Positions 27,180 to 37,293 of a stretch of 64,000 nucleotides of DNA are shown in pieces. The DNA lies in the NCBI RefSeq assembly GCF_050296195.1, contig NZ_JBNKRB010000002.1. One strand, given 5' to 3'. Numbering within the stretch: the stretch's first letter is position 1; each line of letters starts with the position of its first letter. Origin of the DNA: Gynuella sp050296195 (GTDB taxonomy: Bacteria; Pseudomonadota; Gammaproteobacteria; Pseudomonadales; Natronospirillaceae). Below the pieces are notes generated by a model that was not told the origin of the DNA, searched no databases, and was given only the letters and a program-made list of their open reading frames with translations. A program made the translations under genes and the position numbers.

Positions 27180-28190
27180 TCAATCTTCCCGATTAATCAC
27201 TCGGGTAATGATATCTGTATGACCACTGACAGTCAGAAAATTACTGACTTCAGACACCCAGGATGATTCCGTCAGGGTAGCCCAACTGCGACTGACAGTC
27301 TGTATCAGCGGCCGGTTATCAAAGGCTGAAATCAATACTCCGTTCAGAGCATCGACGGACATGGGTTTACGACCGGGGCGGTCTTTCTGCCGACTCAGAG
27401 AAGCCACAATGCGTGACTGTGTCAGAGGATCAGGTGTGATGGGTATTTCCAACACCGAGCGCGCTACGATCAGATCCGGCGGGACATTTTCCAGCATACA
27501 GGCCTGCAAGCGGCAGTGCCCATCGACCAGCACAAAAGCATCGAGACAGTTGAGATACCAGACCAATATTGGCGGAGCCTCTCCTGCACGAACTTTTTTT
27601 CGCCACCATTTCAGGCGTCCGGAATCCGTCTCAGGCGGTTTAAGATTGACAAGATCCCCACTGCCACTGAACCACCAGTCCAGCCAGCAGACAGGGTCTG
27701 TGGAAGTGGCCGGTTTCAGATCGGAGACCATCGGTCCAGCCAGCCGCGAACGTTGACCGGATCGCAGATCAGCTCGGGAAACCCAGTCAACAAGACCGTG
27801 TTGCCTCTGTTGATGGGTAAATAACCACCGACCCGCATATAAGAACCCAGCTTGACTGTGGCTCAATTGATCAACATAAAATCGGATCCACGCGCGGACT
27901 TGTTCAAGGCCTGACAGATGCTGTCTTGCTTCAATATCCTGCGAACGAATGGGTGATATCGGCATTTCAGAAACCGACCAGTCAGCAAACGGTTTGATCA
28001 CCCATACGCCACCATAATCCCGAACGGGGGTTGCCCAAAAGCGGATACTGCCGCCGGTAACCAGCCGGATACGACTGTTGCCACCAGACTGAAGATACAT
28101 ACCCGGCTTAACCGACGGGTCTGTCTGAATCTGAACCTGCAGGCCGAGACCGTCTTCACCCTCCAGGTCCTGCCAATAAATACTCATCAC
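27180..28190 (-). CDS. Protein with ParB-nuclease-like motif, unknown role
   Basis: A 336-aa protein of unknown function. The C-terminal half contains PPILVWYLNCLDAFVLVDGH and then CRLQACMLENVPPDLIVAR. This resembles the ParB/Srx core (xxVxDGHxRLxA), so nucleotide binding or CTP/ATP use is possible. The N-terminal half is unfamiliar and Trp-rich. No ParA partner or DNA-binding HTH is evident, so chromosome partitioning is unlikely. It starts MMSIYWQD; either Met could be used. Confidence 0.6.
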   Translation of the reverse strand: MMSIYWQDLEGEDGLGLQVQIQTDPSVKPGMYLQSGGNSRIRLVTGGSIRFWATPVRDYGGVWVIKPFADWSVSEMPISPIRSQDIEARQHLSGLEQVRAWIRFYVDQLSHSQAGFLYAGRWLFTHQQRQHGLVDWVSRADLRSGQRSRLAGPMVSDLKPATSTDPVCWLDWWFSGSGDLVNLKPPETDSGRLKWWRKKVRAGEAPPILVWYLNCLDAFVLVDGHCRLQACMLENVPPDLIVARSVLEIPITPDPLTQSRIVASLSRQKDRPGRKPMSVDALNGVLISAFDNRPLIQTVSRSWATLTESSWVSEVSNFLTVSGHTDIITRVINRED

Positions 28191-28219
28191 TCAGTGATAT
28201 CCCTGCACAAAAATCAAAC

Positions 28220-28250
28220 CCTCAGATGGATCGTCCTGACCGATCTGAGG
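28220..28250 (-). terminator. Probable terminator after the OmpA-family gene
   Basis: CCTCAGAT and ATCTGAGG pair across 15 bases. On the minus strand a T-rich stretch (GTTTGATTTTTG) follows, as expected for a terminator of the OmpA-family gene. Confidence 0.6.
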
Positions 28251-28303
28251 ATCGTCCAATAGCACCCCATAACAGTGATGATCCGGATGCCTTCACGACA
28301 CAC

Positions 28304-30163
28304 TTACGGCGCCATGCGGATTTCCACCCGACGGTTTTTGGCACGACCTTCGGCTGTGTCATTGGAGACAAGTGGATCTTTCTTGCCCATCCCTACTGTA
28401 CTCAACTGATTGGGGTTCATATTCAAAATGTTAACCAGATAATTTTTAATAGTCTCTGCGCGTTTAAGGCTCAGAGAGTTATTAACGGCATCGGAACCTA
28501 CGTTATCGGTATAACCATATATGACAAATTTCAGATCCGGATCGGCCTTGAACTGATCGGCAAACAAGGTCAATTCCGGTAAATAGTCACCAGCCACCTC
28601 CGATTTATTCGACGCAAAATAAATAAACAGCGTTTGTGCGTTACTCATGGAACGATCCGTCACCGTGATCTGCACATCGATGGGTCCAACTTCCTCGCGA
28701 CCATCTGTCATCCAGTATTGAAACCGGTCACGTGCATTCACACTGCCATCATGCTGATAGGTCAGAATGCCATCCTTAAGCTCCAGCTGACCACGATCAG
28801 CTGCCGTAATCCGGCTGATCACCAGCGGCGCTTCGCCATAGTTGACATCGTTGGCCAACACATCCAACACCATGCTATTACCTTGAGGCACTGAAAAAGC
28901 ATCACTGATGCCTTTGGGAATAGGAATACGCACATCCATTTCCACCCGTACCGGTCCAACTTCATGACTGCCATTGCTCAACCAGTACACCAGCAGGTCT
29001 TTGTCTTTTTTGCCGGCCTGTTGATAGAGAATGGTTTTGCCATCAGTGGTGGCCGTACTGACACTGTTACTGGCCAGCTGTAACCGGGTAATGGTCAGGG
29101 GCAGCTTGTTAGGATCATGATCATTGACCAGCACTTTCAGCACCCGCTGTTCATTCTGCTCAACCTGATAGTGATCATCCTCACCAACGGGTTCCGGCAA
29201 ATCCACGTGCACGGTGACCGATACCGGACCGTATTCATGGCGACCAGAAGAAAACCAGTAACTAAAACTGTCTTCAGAAAAGGTGCCGCCGCGCTGGCGG
29301 TAGATGATTGATTTCCGATCCGGACTGATGGTGCTATGACCATTGGCAGCCGGTGTGACATTGGTAATCTTCAGGGCTTGTCCCTGATCGGCATCATTGG
29401 CCAACACATCCAGAGAAACATCGTTTGTTCCCTGGGCAACAGTAAATTCATCGGCCATTTGTGCCGGTGTCAAATCCCACTGACCGGGTTTGGTCAGCCC
29501 CATGGGCCGGAATTCCAGACCCGCCGACACCAATTGTGCACTTTCACGGTCCATCCAGTACACATTCCAACCCAAGCGTGCGGTCAAGTGAGAGTTGATT
29601 TCATAGGTGGTTTCCAGACCGGCCGTAGGCGCCACACCAAAACGCTTGTCACTGCCCACTTTGTTACCATTATCATCTCTCAGGGTATAATGCTGACGCC
29701 AGCCGGTCACACCAGCACGTGCACCCAGACTCACCGGCTCAAGTGCGCCATTAAATCCCCGCCATCTGCCCAGTACACTCAGGGCAATTCCATCTTTAAT
29801 ACTTTCAGGGTGAATCTCTTCAAGTTCATCATAAAAGCTGGCGGCATCGAGAAAGTTACCCGAATAATCAACATCCACCTCTCCCAGGGTCAGATATTCC
29901 ACCTGAGTGGCAATGCTCCAGGGATGGGCAACCGGCAACCACTGATCAAGGTCAACACCCACGCCAACACGCAAACTGCCGCGCCAATCGGCGGTTCCCG
30001 ACAACGATGCATCCAGGCCGGCATCATCAATCTGATTCTGATAGTTGTCCTTCGTCAGCGGCCGGGCATAGCCTCCATCAATGGAGAACCATATTGGAAA
30101 TTCAGCCTGGGCAGTAGTTGCCAGCCCAGATAACGCCAGTATAACAATGGATTTCTTGGTCAT
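28304..30163 (-). CDS. OmpA-family outer membrane protein with three Ig-like (Big_9/cadherin-like) repeats
   Basis: A 619-aa protein. A signal peptide (MTKKSIVILALSGLATTAQA) precedes a ~210-residue region with alternating polar and apolar strands, likely an outer-membrane beta-barrel. Three repeats of ~90 residues follow, each beginning like FxVxQGxxxxLDVLANDxD and containing HEVGPVxVxxxV, as in Big_9/cadherin-like domains. The last ~110 residues form the OmpA C-terminal peptidoglycan-binding domain (IYGYTDNVGSDAVNNSLSLKRA, AKNRRVEIRM). I chose the ATG at 30163 because AAAGGAAGG lies 6 bp upstream. It probably links outer membrane and cell wall and exposes or spaces Ig-like modules; their location is unclear. 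Confidence 0.85.
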   Translation of the reverse strand: MTKKSIVILALSGLATTAQAEFPIWFSIDGGYARPLTKDNYQNQIDDAGLDASLSGTADWRGSLRVGVGVDLDQWLPVAHPWSIATQVEYLTLGEVDVDYSGNFLDAASFYDELEEIHPESIKDGIALSVLGRWRGFNGALEPVSLGARAGVTGWRQHYTLRDDNGNKVGSDKRFGVAPTAGLETTYEINSHLTARLGWNVYWMDRESAQLVSAGLEFRPMGLTKPGQWDLTPAQMADEFTVAQGTNDVSLDVLANDADQGQALKITNVTPAANGHSTISPDRKSIIYRQRGGTFSEDSFSYWFSSGRHEYGPVSVTVHVDLPEPVGEDDHYQVEQNEQRVLKVLVNDHDPNKLPLTITRLQLASNSVSTATTDGKTILYQQAGKKDKDLLVYWLSNGSHEVGPVRVEMDVRIPIPKGISDAFSVPQGNSMVLDVLANDVNYGEAPLVISRITAADRGQLELKDGILTYQHDGSVNARDRFQYWMTDGREEVGPIDVQITVTDRSMSNAQTLFIYFASNKSEVAGDYLPELTLFADQFKADPDLKFVIYGYTDNVGSDAVNNSLSLKRAETIKNYLVNILNMNPNQLSTVGMGKKDPLVSNDTAEGRAKNRRVEIRMAP

Positions 30164-31047
30164 GATGCCTTCCTTTTTTTGCGCAAGCATTAGCAGGACT
30201 ATCAGCTCTGCCCGATGAAACTGACTGTGCTGAATGAGTGCCAACCCCAGCGGCTATAAACGTTCAGGCCAGGTATGGTTTATGAAACTCAGCCACCGCA
30301 CTACATCTATCCGGTGGAGATTTTGTCAGCGAACTTTCCCATCAGAATGTCATCGTCATTCACACTATTGAGGTGACTAGCAGTTACGCTAATGTGTTAT
30401 TTAGCAAACTTATAAATTCCAGTGTAGACACCATACCGCATCAGGTCATCCCGATTGAGAAAATCTTATACATATATATTTATTGGAGTTAGGGAACCAT
30501 CTGAAAAATGGCCTATTTTTCAGAGGCCCTTTAGAATACATGTTTGCCTTGTTATCTTAAAAACCCGTCAGTGGCACGCCAGACCGAAACAGTTACCATG
30601 CTGTATTTTCAGCAACTTACCGATTCGACAATGCCTCTACGCTAACAATTTTACAGCCATGCTCAGAGTCAGAAAAGCAGGGTCAACATAGACTTTCGTT
30701 TTATCATTGTGTGCCCCCACTCGCCTTCATCACTGAATATCGCTCACCCAGTCAGACAGATATACGCCGTTTATGATAACGCCATACCTGCTGCAATCCT
30801 GATAACGATTATATTCATGATAACCACTGACGTTTAATGATGGCCAGGTGAACAGTTTATATGGATTCATAAATGCTGGACTTAATCCTCTGCCACTCTG
30901 GCAGTATTTATCAGTCAGTGCCAAATAATCTTATCTTCAGCAACATTCAGACCGCTGATCGGTCAGACAAAAGCCTGGTACCCAGGCGGGCCGCATGGTG
31001 GCTTCAGAATGAGCTATATGAGCGAACATGAATATCAGCCAAGTGAC
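30164..31047. other. Intergenic region, no convincing gene
   Basis: These 884 bp are AT-rich and hold the promoter of the OmpA-family gene and a short MITE end-to-end palindrome (30491-30531). The longest frames (about 64-95 codons) overlap a real gene or look random, so I call no gene. Confidence 0.5.
30491..30531. mobile_element. MITE-like element, end-to-end deletion copy
   Basis: AGGGAACCATCTGAAAAATG runs straight into GCCTATTTTTCAGAGGCCCTT. This is the two terminal inverted repeats of the ~145-bp element joined with almost no interior. It forms a near-perfect ~40-bp palindrome. Confidence 0.65.
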
Positions 31048-31815
31048 TCAGATTCTGACACCGGAATAAACCGAGATGGGATAAGAATAATACACTTTGC
31101 CATCAATCAGTCGGGGGTTGAATCCGGTTCGATTGATGTCGATATCCTGACGAATCAGTTCCCTTATTTTTTCTTCATCACCATGTTTGGGAAAGGACAC
31201 CGACAACTGCTGTTCCAACTCAACGTTGACGGTATAACAGGATTTTGTACAACGGCTAAATGCTTTCTGCAAAAACAACTGATCCAAGACCTCTGATGAC
31301 AACGCACACACGTGAGACGAATCGCGCATACGTTCAATGGCGTTGAATCGCTCTGACACCGAAGGCTCAATCGACACATCCGCAACCACCACACGACCTC
31401 CAGACTTACAGACCCGGATCATTTCTGCCAATACCCGATCAGGCTCAAGAAAGTGATGGAAACTGTAACGAGTCACAACGACATCAAAGCAACCATCTTC
31501 GTAAGGCAATTGCATCGCATCACCCTGCTGGAAAGACAGGTTGGATAAATTATTTTCCGCTGCATGATTACGTGCCTGTGTCAGCATGGCTGGGGTCAGA
31601 TCCAGACATTCCACATGACCGGCAACAGCCGCGAAAGCCGCCGCTACCAAGCCAGGGCCGGATGCCACATCCAGCACCTGACTGTCGGCATCTGCCTGCG
31701 AGAGCTCAACCAACAGCTCCAATGCATCCATATGCCCCGCTAACTGAGTGAAAGGTATGGCTTGCCTGGTAAACTGCGACACCACATTACTATTGTGATC
31801 GGTATGTCTGGACAT
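31048..31815 (-). CDS. SAM-dependent methyltransferase, class I (UbiE-like)
   Basis: A 255-aa methyltransferase. Motif I is VLDVASGPGLVAAAFA, the acidic loop is HVECLDLTPAML, and the post-I region is GDAMQLPYEDGCFDVVVTRYSFHHF; RVCKSGGRVVVADVS follows. The substrate is unknown. I chose MSRHTDHNSN (31815) since the conserved fold starts shortly after and GGGA precedes it; longer starts up to 31941 would overlap the divergent AraC gene. The divergent AraC-type regulator probably controls it. Confidence 0.85.
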   Translation of the reverse strand: MSRHTDHNSNVVSQFTRQAIPFTQLAGHMDALELLVELSQADADSQVLDVASGPGLVAAAFAAVAGHVECLDLTPAMLTQARNHAAENNLSNLSFQQGDAMQLPYEDGCFDVVVTRYSFHHFLEPDRVLAEMIRVCKSGGRVVVADVSIEPSVSERFNAIERMRDSSHVCALSSEVLDQLFLQKAFSRCTKSCYTVNVELEQQLSVSFPKHGDEEKIRELIRQDIDINRTGFNPRLIDGKVYYSYPISVYSGVRI

Positions 31816-31885
31816 GATTTGATCCCGTTGAGTTAAAGAAGAGGATCCATTATTCTCCAACCACATCTGACCGACTTTCGACATT

Positions 31886-32692
31886 ATGACAATACATAAT
31901 GATTTTCTGACAAAGATTGATCCCGTTATCCCCGGCCACATTATCGACCCTCAACGACCGGTACTGCCCTATTGGCAAATAACACAAAATGCCATGTGCT
32001 CAGCGCCACACTCACATCCAAGAGGACAGTTTATCTATTCAAGTCAGGGAATTACCCGGGTTGTGACAGACAAGGGAATTTATCTACTGCCAACCTCTCA
32101 AGCATTCTGGTGCCCACCCAATCACCAGCATGAATTATTTTTCCTGGGAGCGGTGCACATCGCCAACCTGTTTATTGATCCGGACTGGACCGATCATTTC
32201 CCAAAAACCCAGTGCGTCGTAAATGTAACGCCCCTGGCACAGGAACTGATACAGCGAAGCATGCAGATTGGCACAGACTATCGTTCCGATGGTAAGGAAT
32301 ACCGGCTGATGACCGTGGTTATCGATGAACTGTCCGGACTCAAGCGCGCCCCCTTGGCACTGCCGTGGTCCAACCATCCGCAACTGGCAATCATCATGCA
32401 GGCTGTTTTTAATGACCCAGCCAACCACCATAACGTGGAACATTGGTCTGCCATGATCCATACCACTCCCAGAACCCTGGCCCGACTGTTCCAGAAAGAA
32501 GTGAATATGACCTTTAGTGAATGGCGGATACAGGCGCGACTACTATATGCACTGGAAAAACTGCATGATGGCAAATCAGTTACCTATATTGCACTGGAAT
32601 TAGGATACAGTTCGCCCAGTGCATTCATCGCCGCGTTCAAGAAAATTATGGGGAAATCGCCTTTGGAGTATATGTCAGTTATCAAAGCCTGA
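31886..32692 (+). CDS. AraC-family regulator with N-terminal cupin
   Basis: A 268-aa protein. The N-terminal ~150 residues form a cupin-like sensor region (HSHPRGQFIYSSQGITRVVT, then FWCPPNHQHELFF). The C-terminal ~90 residues carry the two AraC HTH motifs (TPRTLARLFQKEVNMTFSEW, then VTYIALELGYSSPSAFIAAF). It is divergent from the methyltransferase gene with 70 bp between, so joint regulation is likely. The effector is unknown. Confidence 0.9.
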   Translation: MTIHNDFLTKIDPVIPGHIIDPQRPVLPYWQITQNAMCSAPHSHPRGQFIYSSQGITRVVTDKGIYLLPTSQAFWCPPNHQHELFFLGAVHIANLFIDPDWTDHFPKTQCVVNVTPLAQELIQRSMQIGTDYRSDGKEYRLMTVVIDELSGLKRAPLALPWSNHPQLAIIMQAVFNDPANHHNVEHWSAMIHTTPRTLARLFQKEVNMTFSEWRIQARLLYALEKLHDGKSVTYIALELGYSSPSAFIAAFKKIMGKSPLEYMSVIKA

Positions 32693-32750
32693 TCCATAAC
32701 CCCAGCCGGGTTACAGGAGCACCACTGTGTAATCCAGCTGCCCGCGCTAT

Positions 32751-32892
32751 GGTGCCTCTGAAAAATAGCAATAGTTTTGATGCAGGCGAGGAAGCGCCAC
32801 TCGCAACAACGCAATTTACGGGTGTCAGTGAGAATGTGAGACGGGGGCTGACAACGCCCTGAGTGAAAACAGGCCATTTTTCAGAGATTCCC
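32751..32892. mobile_element. MITE-like element, copy 3
   Basis: The ends are GTGCCTCTGAAAAATAGC and GGCCATTTTTCAGAGATTCC, inverted relative to each other. The interior (GTTTTGATGCAGGCGAGGAA, then AACGCAATTTACGGGTG) is very close to the reverse complement of the copy at 38301-38441. It has no ORF of its own and lies in the ~350-bp gap after the AraC gene, which otherwise shows nothing. Confidence 0.8.
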
Positions 32893-33041
32893 TATCTATC
32901 CATATGACCAGATACTTATCCTCCTTCCAACCAACACCATAGTCACATGCGGTTAAAGCAAAACCAAAATAGCAACAGAAGTTTCATTGAAACGCAGTCC
33001 AAACACTGATCAGCCAGGTATAATGAGAAACCAAACCTCCC

Positions 33042-33410
33042 CTATGAATGGGTTATTTTGGAGACAAAATAAGTCACTATGCCGGCAATGAGTAATAACA
33101 TAAAACCGAGCATCACCCGGTCAAAACCAGACTTTCTCATTTCTGTCTCGGCGTTATTCAAAGACGTACGATACTCATCCACATCTCTTGGGTTTGCCAC
33201 ATCATGAGCATCATCCTTCAGCAATGCCACAGCATCCAGATATTGATCGTCAAATACCACCCAAATCCCTACTTGCACCGCCACCGACATATACGACAGA
33301 TTTCTGTTGGTATCGTCATTGCTGATATGAACGGGAATTCCTCTGGATTCAAGCAATAGCCGGGATGCTTCTACTGCCTGCTTGTCACTGGATTGATAAA
33401 TAAGCTTCAT
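33042..33410 (-). CDS. DUF2007 domain protein with C-terminal membrane anchor
   Basis: A 122-aa protein. The N-terminal ~70 residues match the DUF2007 signal-transducer-like fold (MKLIYQSSDKQAVEASRLLL, then GIPVHISN and VWVVFDDQYLDAVALL). A single hydrophobic helix near the C-terminus (VMLGFMLLLIAGIVTYFV) would anchor it with the domain in the cytoplasm. The function of the family is unknown. The gene is isolated. Confidence 0.75.
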   Translation of the reverse strand: MKLIYQSSDKQAVEASRLLLESRGIPVHISNDDTNRNLSYMSVAVQVGIWVVFDDQYLDAVALLKDDAHDVANPRDVDEYRTSLNNAETEMRKSGFDRVMLGFMLLLIAGIVTYFVSKITHS

Positions 33411-34390
33411 AATTTTTCTGATTAAACCTGATAAAACAGAGACATTTTACTGCCTTCAAATCAACTCGGTCATTTATTTTTTGAAAGTATCGACTATAAC
33501 CTGTTTTGTTTTTGAAATAGGCATCGTTAACGCCTCAAAATCCCGAGCATAATCATTCGCTAAAATAACTGAAGAAAGACTAAATTTTCCGCAGACTTGC
33601 CCTATCACACGACAAACACGGCAAAAATGACAACCCATTTATTGAGTCCGGACACACTGTCCCTATCGATGCAACGATTTCAAGCCCATCAAATTGGCAA
33701 ATGCACACCAGCTATACAATCGGTTTCTATTTTTTTGAAACAAAGGGAACGAACTTGACCGCTATTAGAATGATACTTTGCTTGGCAATAGCCCGCATTT
33801 AACGTTCAATCTGAACGGTCATGCTTTTCATCCAATGTTTCAGGCAGCTTTTTTATCTTCGTTTTCGCTTATCCATCATCGAATTGAGTGTTATGACATA
33901 CCGACAAAATCGACTCTTCATGGCCTGGAGCATCTCCTGACCATGGCCATTGCTTCATGCTTTGATCGAGGTCAGCAGAATAATGGGCCCGGCACCTATG
34001 GCCGCCACGTTGTTAATGGGTAGTCCCTGCATTCTAAGGCCGCATTAATGCGGCCTGTCGGTGGGTTTCCGGTCAATAACACAACCTCGGAAACGGCTGC
34101 CAGCAGATGCAAAATAGACTACTCAAGGTTTTTTTCATATCAGCCAAAGATAACAATGCATATCGGAAAAAATTTCACAGCATAACTCTCTATATCTGAA
34201 AAACTGGGTGGTGTTATTATAATCTCTAAATAGATCATTTATGGCTGGATTGTGACCGACTTGGTATATTTTTAATTGCTGTCTTAGCGAAAGAAAATTC
34301 TTTGTCTACACTTAAATTCTGTATTTTCGAATAGTGATTGTAACACACTGGAATGGCTCGTTTTCACGAGCCTTCTGCATTGGAGGTGTA
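33411..34390. other. Intergenic region, no convincing gene
   Basis: About 980 bp with no coding signature I trust. An ATG frame at 33778-34023 (81 codons) has no Shine-Dalgarno and odd composition. A perfect GC palindrome lies at 34038-34055. The last ~150 bp are AT-rich and probably hold the promoter of the chemoreceptor. Confidence 0.5.
34038..34055. terminator. Perfect 18-bp palindrome, possible terminator
   Basis: GGCCGCATTAATGCGGCC lacks a T-run. Its position after a weak 81-codon frame could mean a terminator for an unrecognised transcript. Confidence 0.35.
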
Positions 34391-35977
34391 ATGAAAGCGT
34401 CTCATCAACTCGGCCTAATCGTCGTGATTGTCGTACTCGGATTTTGTCTTTTAGGTAGTTACGGCTTGATGTCTTTAAGAAATAGCTTGATTGATCAGGC
34501 TAAGCACGAAATTAAAACCACTCTGACCTTCGCCCGTAACCAGGCAAAAATATATGTAGACCAGGCAAAATCCGGTGTTTTAACAAGAGAAGAAGCAGAA
34601 GCTCGCGTTGTAGAAGTGCTTTCAGGTATGCGTGAAGGAGCCAGTTATATTTGGGCAAATGATAATCATGCGATAGCTCGGGTACATCCAAATGCAGGCA
34701 AAGTTGGCACCTTTCAGAGTTCCTATTCAGAACATATGAAGGAACTGGCATCTAAAGAGTTTGCCTATGTTGTAGCAACCAATGCGAAACCAGGAACAGA
34801 TGCGAAAATCTATAAGATTAACGGAACCACGTTAATACCCGAGTGGAACTGGGTTATAGGGATTGGCGCATACATGGATGATTTGAACAGTACTTTCTGG
34901 AATGTAGCAACTGGATTTATTATTACGATTGTTATTACGCTGCTGCTGGTTGTCTCTATATGTATATGGATGATCAAAAACCTGTTAAAAAAATTAGGTG
35001 GCGAGCTTAATTACGCCTTGTCCGTTACTCAAAAAATAGCCGAAGGCGATTTAACGCAGGAAATAAAAGGTCAATACCATAAGGACAGCCTGCTTGGCAC
35101 TATTCAGAGCATGCAAAACTCTCTGAAAAACATTATGGAAAATATTTCACGCGGTACCCTTCAACTGAAAAATGCCAGTTCCGAGTTATCCAACCAGTTT
35201 TCATTAATCAGCTCTGCCTCGAATGAATCTTCCGCGGCTTCCCAATCGACAGCGGCGGCCATTCAGGAGTTTACAACCAGTATTGATGGGATTTCAGAAA
35301 ATACGAAACAAACCGAAAAAAATTCAGAAATCTCTTCAGAGCTTTGTCGAAAAGGCGAACTGTTAGTTAAAAACTCCAGTGCAATCACTAACGATATTTC
35401 AGGCTTAATTAATGATTCGATCAAGGATTTCAACAGCCTGCAAGAGCGTTCAAACGAAGTTGGCAGTGTGGTGAAAGTTATCAGCGATATTGCCGAACAA
35501 ACAAACTTATTGGCACTGAACGCTGCAATTGAAGCGGCACGAGCGGGAGAACAGGGTCGGGGATTCGCCGTGGTTGCAGATGAAGTACGTACTCTGGCGT
35601 CTCGTACCGCCACAGCTACGGCTGAAATCACCGAAACCATTAATGTGATTCAAAGTGAAACCAATTCCGTGGCCACTGCCATGCAATCGTTATTGCCGAA
35701 AGTCCAAAAGAGTGTTGAAAGCTCAACCGAAGTCAACAATATGCTCACTGACATTCAAAACAGCTCAGGAGAAACGCTGACAATGGTGCGAGACGTATCC
35801 ATTGCCACATCCGAGCAAAAACTGGCTTCAGAAGAACTTGCGCAACACATTGAGAAAATTTCTGAAATGGTACAGAGTACAGCCCATTCCATTTCTCTCT
35901 GCAATAAAACGGTTTCCGGGCTCGATGACCTGGCGCACGAGTTAAAAGAAGGGATGAGCTACTTTAAAACGAACTGA
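34391..35977 (+). CDS. Methyl-accepting chemotaxis protein with single Cache sensor
   Basis: A 528-aa transmembrane chemoreceptor. TM1 is at ~6-30. A periplasmic single-Cache domain (~35-180) follows, with YIWANDNHAIARVHPNAGKV and WNWVIGIGAYMDDLN. TM2 is at ~185-210, then a HAMP linker and the signalling domain with the tip EQTNLLALNAAIEAARAGEQ. sCache_2 receptors often sense short carboxylates; the ligand is unknown here. GGAGG lies 5 bp before the ATG at 34391. The gene is followed by a GC-rich stem-loop. Confidence 0.93.
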   Translation: MKASHQLGLIVVIVVLGFCLLGSYGLMSLRNSLIDQAKHEIKTTLTFARNQAKIYVDQAKSGVLTREEAEARVVEVLSGMREGASYIWANDNHAIARVHPNAGKVGTFQSSYSEHMKELASKEFAYVVATNAKPGTDAKIYKINGTTLIPEWNWVIGIGAYMDDLNSTFWNVATGFIITIVITLLLVVSICIWMIKNLLKKLGGELNYALSVTQKIAEGDLTQEIKGQYHKDSLLGTIQSMQNSLKNIMENISRGTLQLKNASSELSNQFSLISSASNESSAASQSTAAAIQEFTTSIDGISENTKQTEKNSEISSELCRKGELLVKNSSAITNDISGLINDSIKDFNSLQERSNEVGSVVKVISDIAEQTNLLALNAAIEAARAGEQGRGFAVVADEVRTLASRTATATAEITETINVIQSETNSVATAMQSLLPKVQKSVESSTEVNNMLTDIQNSSGETLTMVRDVSIATSEQKLASEELAQHIEKISEMVQSTAHSISLCNKTVSGLDDLAHELKEGMSYFKTN

Positions 35978-36026
35978 GTAAAGGCATCTTTGGATCTGCT
36001 CACACAGATTCCGCTAACATAAATCG

Positions 36027-36048
36027 CCCCCTGGCCTGAGCCAGGGGG
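36027..36048 (+). terminator. Stem-loop after the chemoreceptor gene
   Basis: CCCCCTGGC-CTGA-GCCAGGGGG is a perfect 9-bp stem with a tetraloop, 50 bp after the stop codon. It has no T-run. Confidence 0.6.
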
Positions 36049-36135
36049 AAACCCAATAAAATCAAATATTCAAACGATTAGTGCCACCGCTGTGCGCATC
36101 ACGGCGCATTAACAAGGAGCCTGCTCATCGATCAA

Positions 36136-37212
36136 TCAGGGTTCAACAACGGTAAGGGTGAAGGGCTCCTGATCAACAGCTGCGAAGTGGAGTGCGGCGT
36201 CTATTTGATTGAGCGGAAATTTTGTCACACGCCATTGCTGAAGATTGAGTAGACCGGATTTAACCAGTCGTACCAGTTTCACAGGGGTATCGGAGCTGTA
36301 CATCCAGGTACCACGGATGGTGATATTGTTTCGCATGATCCATGGATAGGGCAATTCCAACTCCGGTCCTCCGAGCATCCCCACTCCTCCCATCAGCACC
36401 ACTCGACCATAAGGTCGAACAGCCAGCAGCGCATTCCTGGAGACCTCACTCGACACCGATGGCGGGAGAATATCCAAAACCAGATCGACAGGCCCCGCTA
36501 CTGACCGCATGGCTTCCTGATCCGTAATCGCGTCCCCGGTCAGCACCACAGGTTTGATTCTGGCCCCGAACCGGCGAACCAGCTCATCCAACATTTTCAC
36601 ATTCCGTCCCGGCGTGACAACCGCTCCTGCCCCCATGGCGAGTGCCACCGCAACCGCTGAGCTGCCAAAATTTCCCGTTGCCCCACTGATCAGTACCGTT
36701 TCACCGGGCTGCAAATGACCAGCAACTAACCCGCCAAACGGCACCAACAACGTTCCCATTGCACACCAGTACGGGGCAAATGATGCATCGACCTCCCCGA
36801 GGGGGACGACACATTCTGTTGGAACCCGGATTTTCTCCGCGAAAGAACCGTCACGAAAGTACCTCTGGAGTACCAGCCCACCCTCGCCCCGGGCACTCCA
36901 CCCCTGCAGGGTGATATCCGGGAAGAGAGGATTATCACGCGCACGTACAGTCGCATCGCAGAGCACCCAATCCCCCGGCTTCAGAACAGTGGCATCGGGA
37001 CCGACTTGCAAAACCCGCCCAACAGCGCCTGCACCAAGAACCAACGGAGGCTCCAGTAAATATTGTCTTTTACCGGTAATAACATCTTTCGTATAAGGCA
37101 ATACCGGCGCATAACCTACCTCCACCAACACCTCTCCGGTACCCAATTGCGGATCCGGCCACTCCATAACCTCAAGAGAATGACCGATCGTTTTCAGTAC
37201 AGCTGCTTTCAT
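36136..37212 (-). CDS. Zinc-independent MDR-family oxidoreductase
   Basis: A 358-aa medium-chain dehydrogenase/reductase. It has the GroES-like N-terminal domain and a Rossmann domain with GETVLISGATGNFGSSAVAVA. The usual catalytic-zinc ligand motif GHExxG is replaced by GAGAVGRV and no structural four-Cys loop is seen, so it is probably a zinc-free quinone-oxidoreductase-like enzyme. The ATG at 37212 has AAAGGAGG 5 bp upstream. The divergent XRE-type regulator starts 82 bp away and likely controls it. Confidence 0.85.
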   Translation of the reverse strand: MKAAVLKTIGHSLEVMEWPDPQLGTGEVLVEVGYAPVLPYTKDVITGKRQYLLEPPLVLGAGAVGRVLQVGPDATVLKPGDWVLCDATVRARDNPLFPDITLQGWSARGEGGLVLQRYFRDGSFAEKIRVPTECVVPLGEVDASFAPYWCAMGTLLVPFGGLVAGHLQPGETVLISGATGNFGSSAVAVALAMGAGAVVTPGRNVKMLDELVRRFGARIKPVVLTGDAITDQEAMRSVAGPVDLVLDILPPSVSSEVSRNALLAVRPYGRVVLMGGVGMLGGPELELPYPWIMRNNITIRGTWMYSSDTPVKLVRLVKSGLLNLQQWRVTKFPLNQIDAALHFAAVDQEPFTLTVVEP

Positions 37213-37293
37213 ATTGACCTCCTTTTTGAGCGATACTACGGAGCAAATCAATACTCGTTCAGCGATAAACTTATCCTGGGATAAAAACCTACC

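Noticed and set aside
27180..28190. ParB partition protein
   Set aside because: Only a ParB-nuclease-like core is visible, with no ParA neighbour, HTH or parS-like site.
30730..30924. 64-codon minus-strand frame
   Set aside because: No motif and no Shine-Dalgarno; probably chance.
33620..33760. Weak resemblance to part of the edge repeat at 54460-54500 (CGATTTC then TTGGCAAA and GCACAC)
   Set aside because: Only scattered short matches over ~50 bp; could be chance.
33778..34023. 81-codon frame in the 33.4-34.4 kb gap
   Set aside because: No Shine-Dalgarno, no recognisable motif, and random-looking composition.
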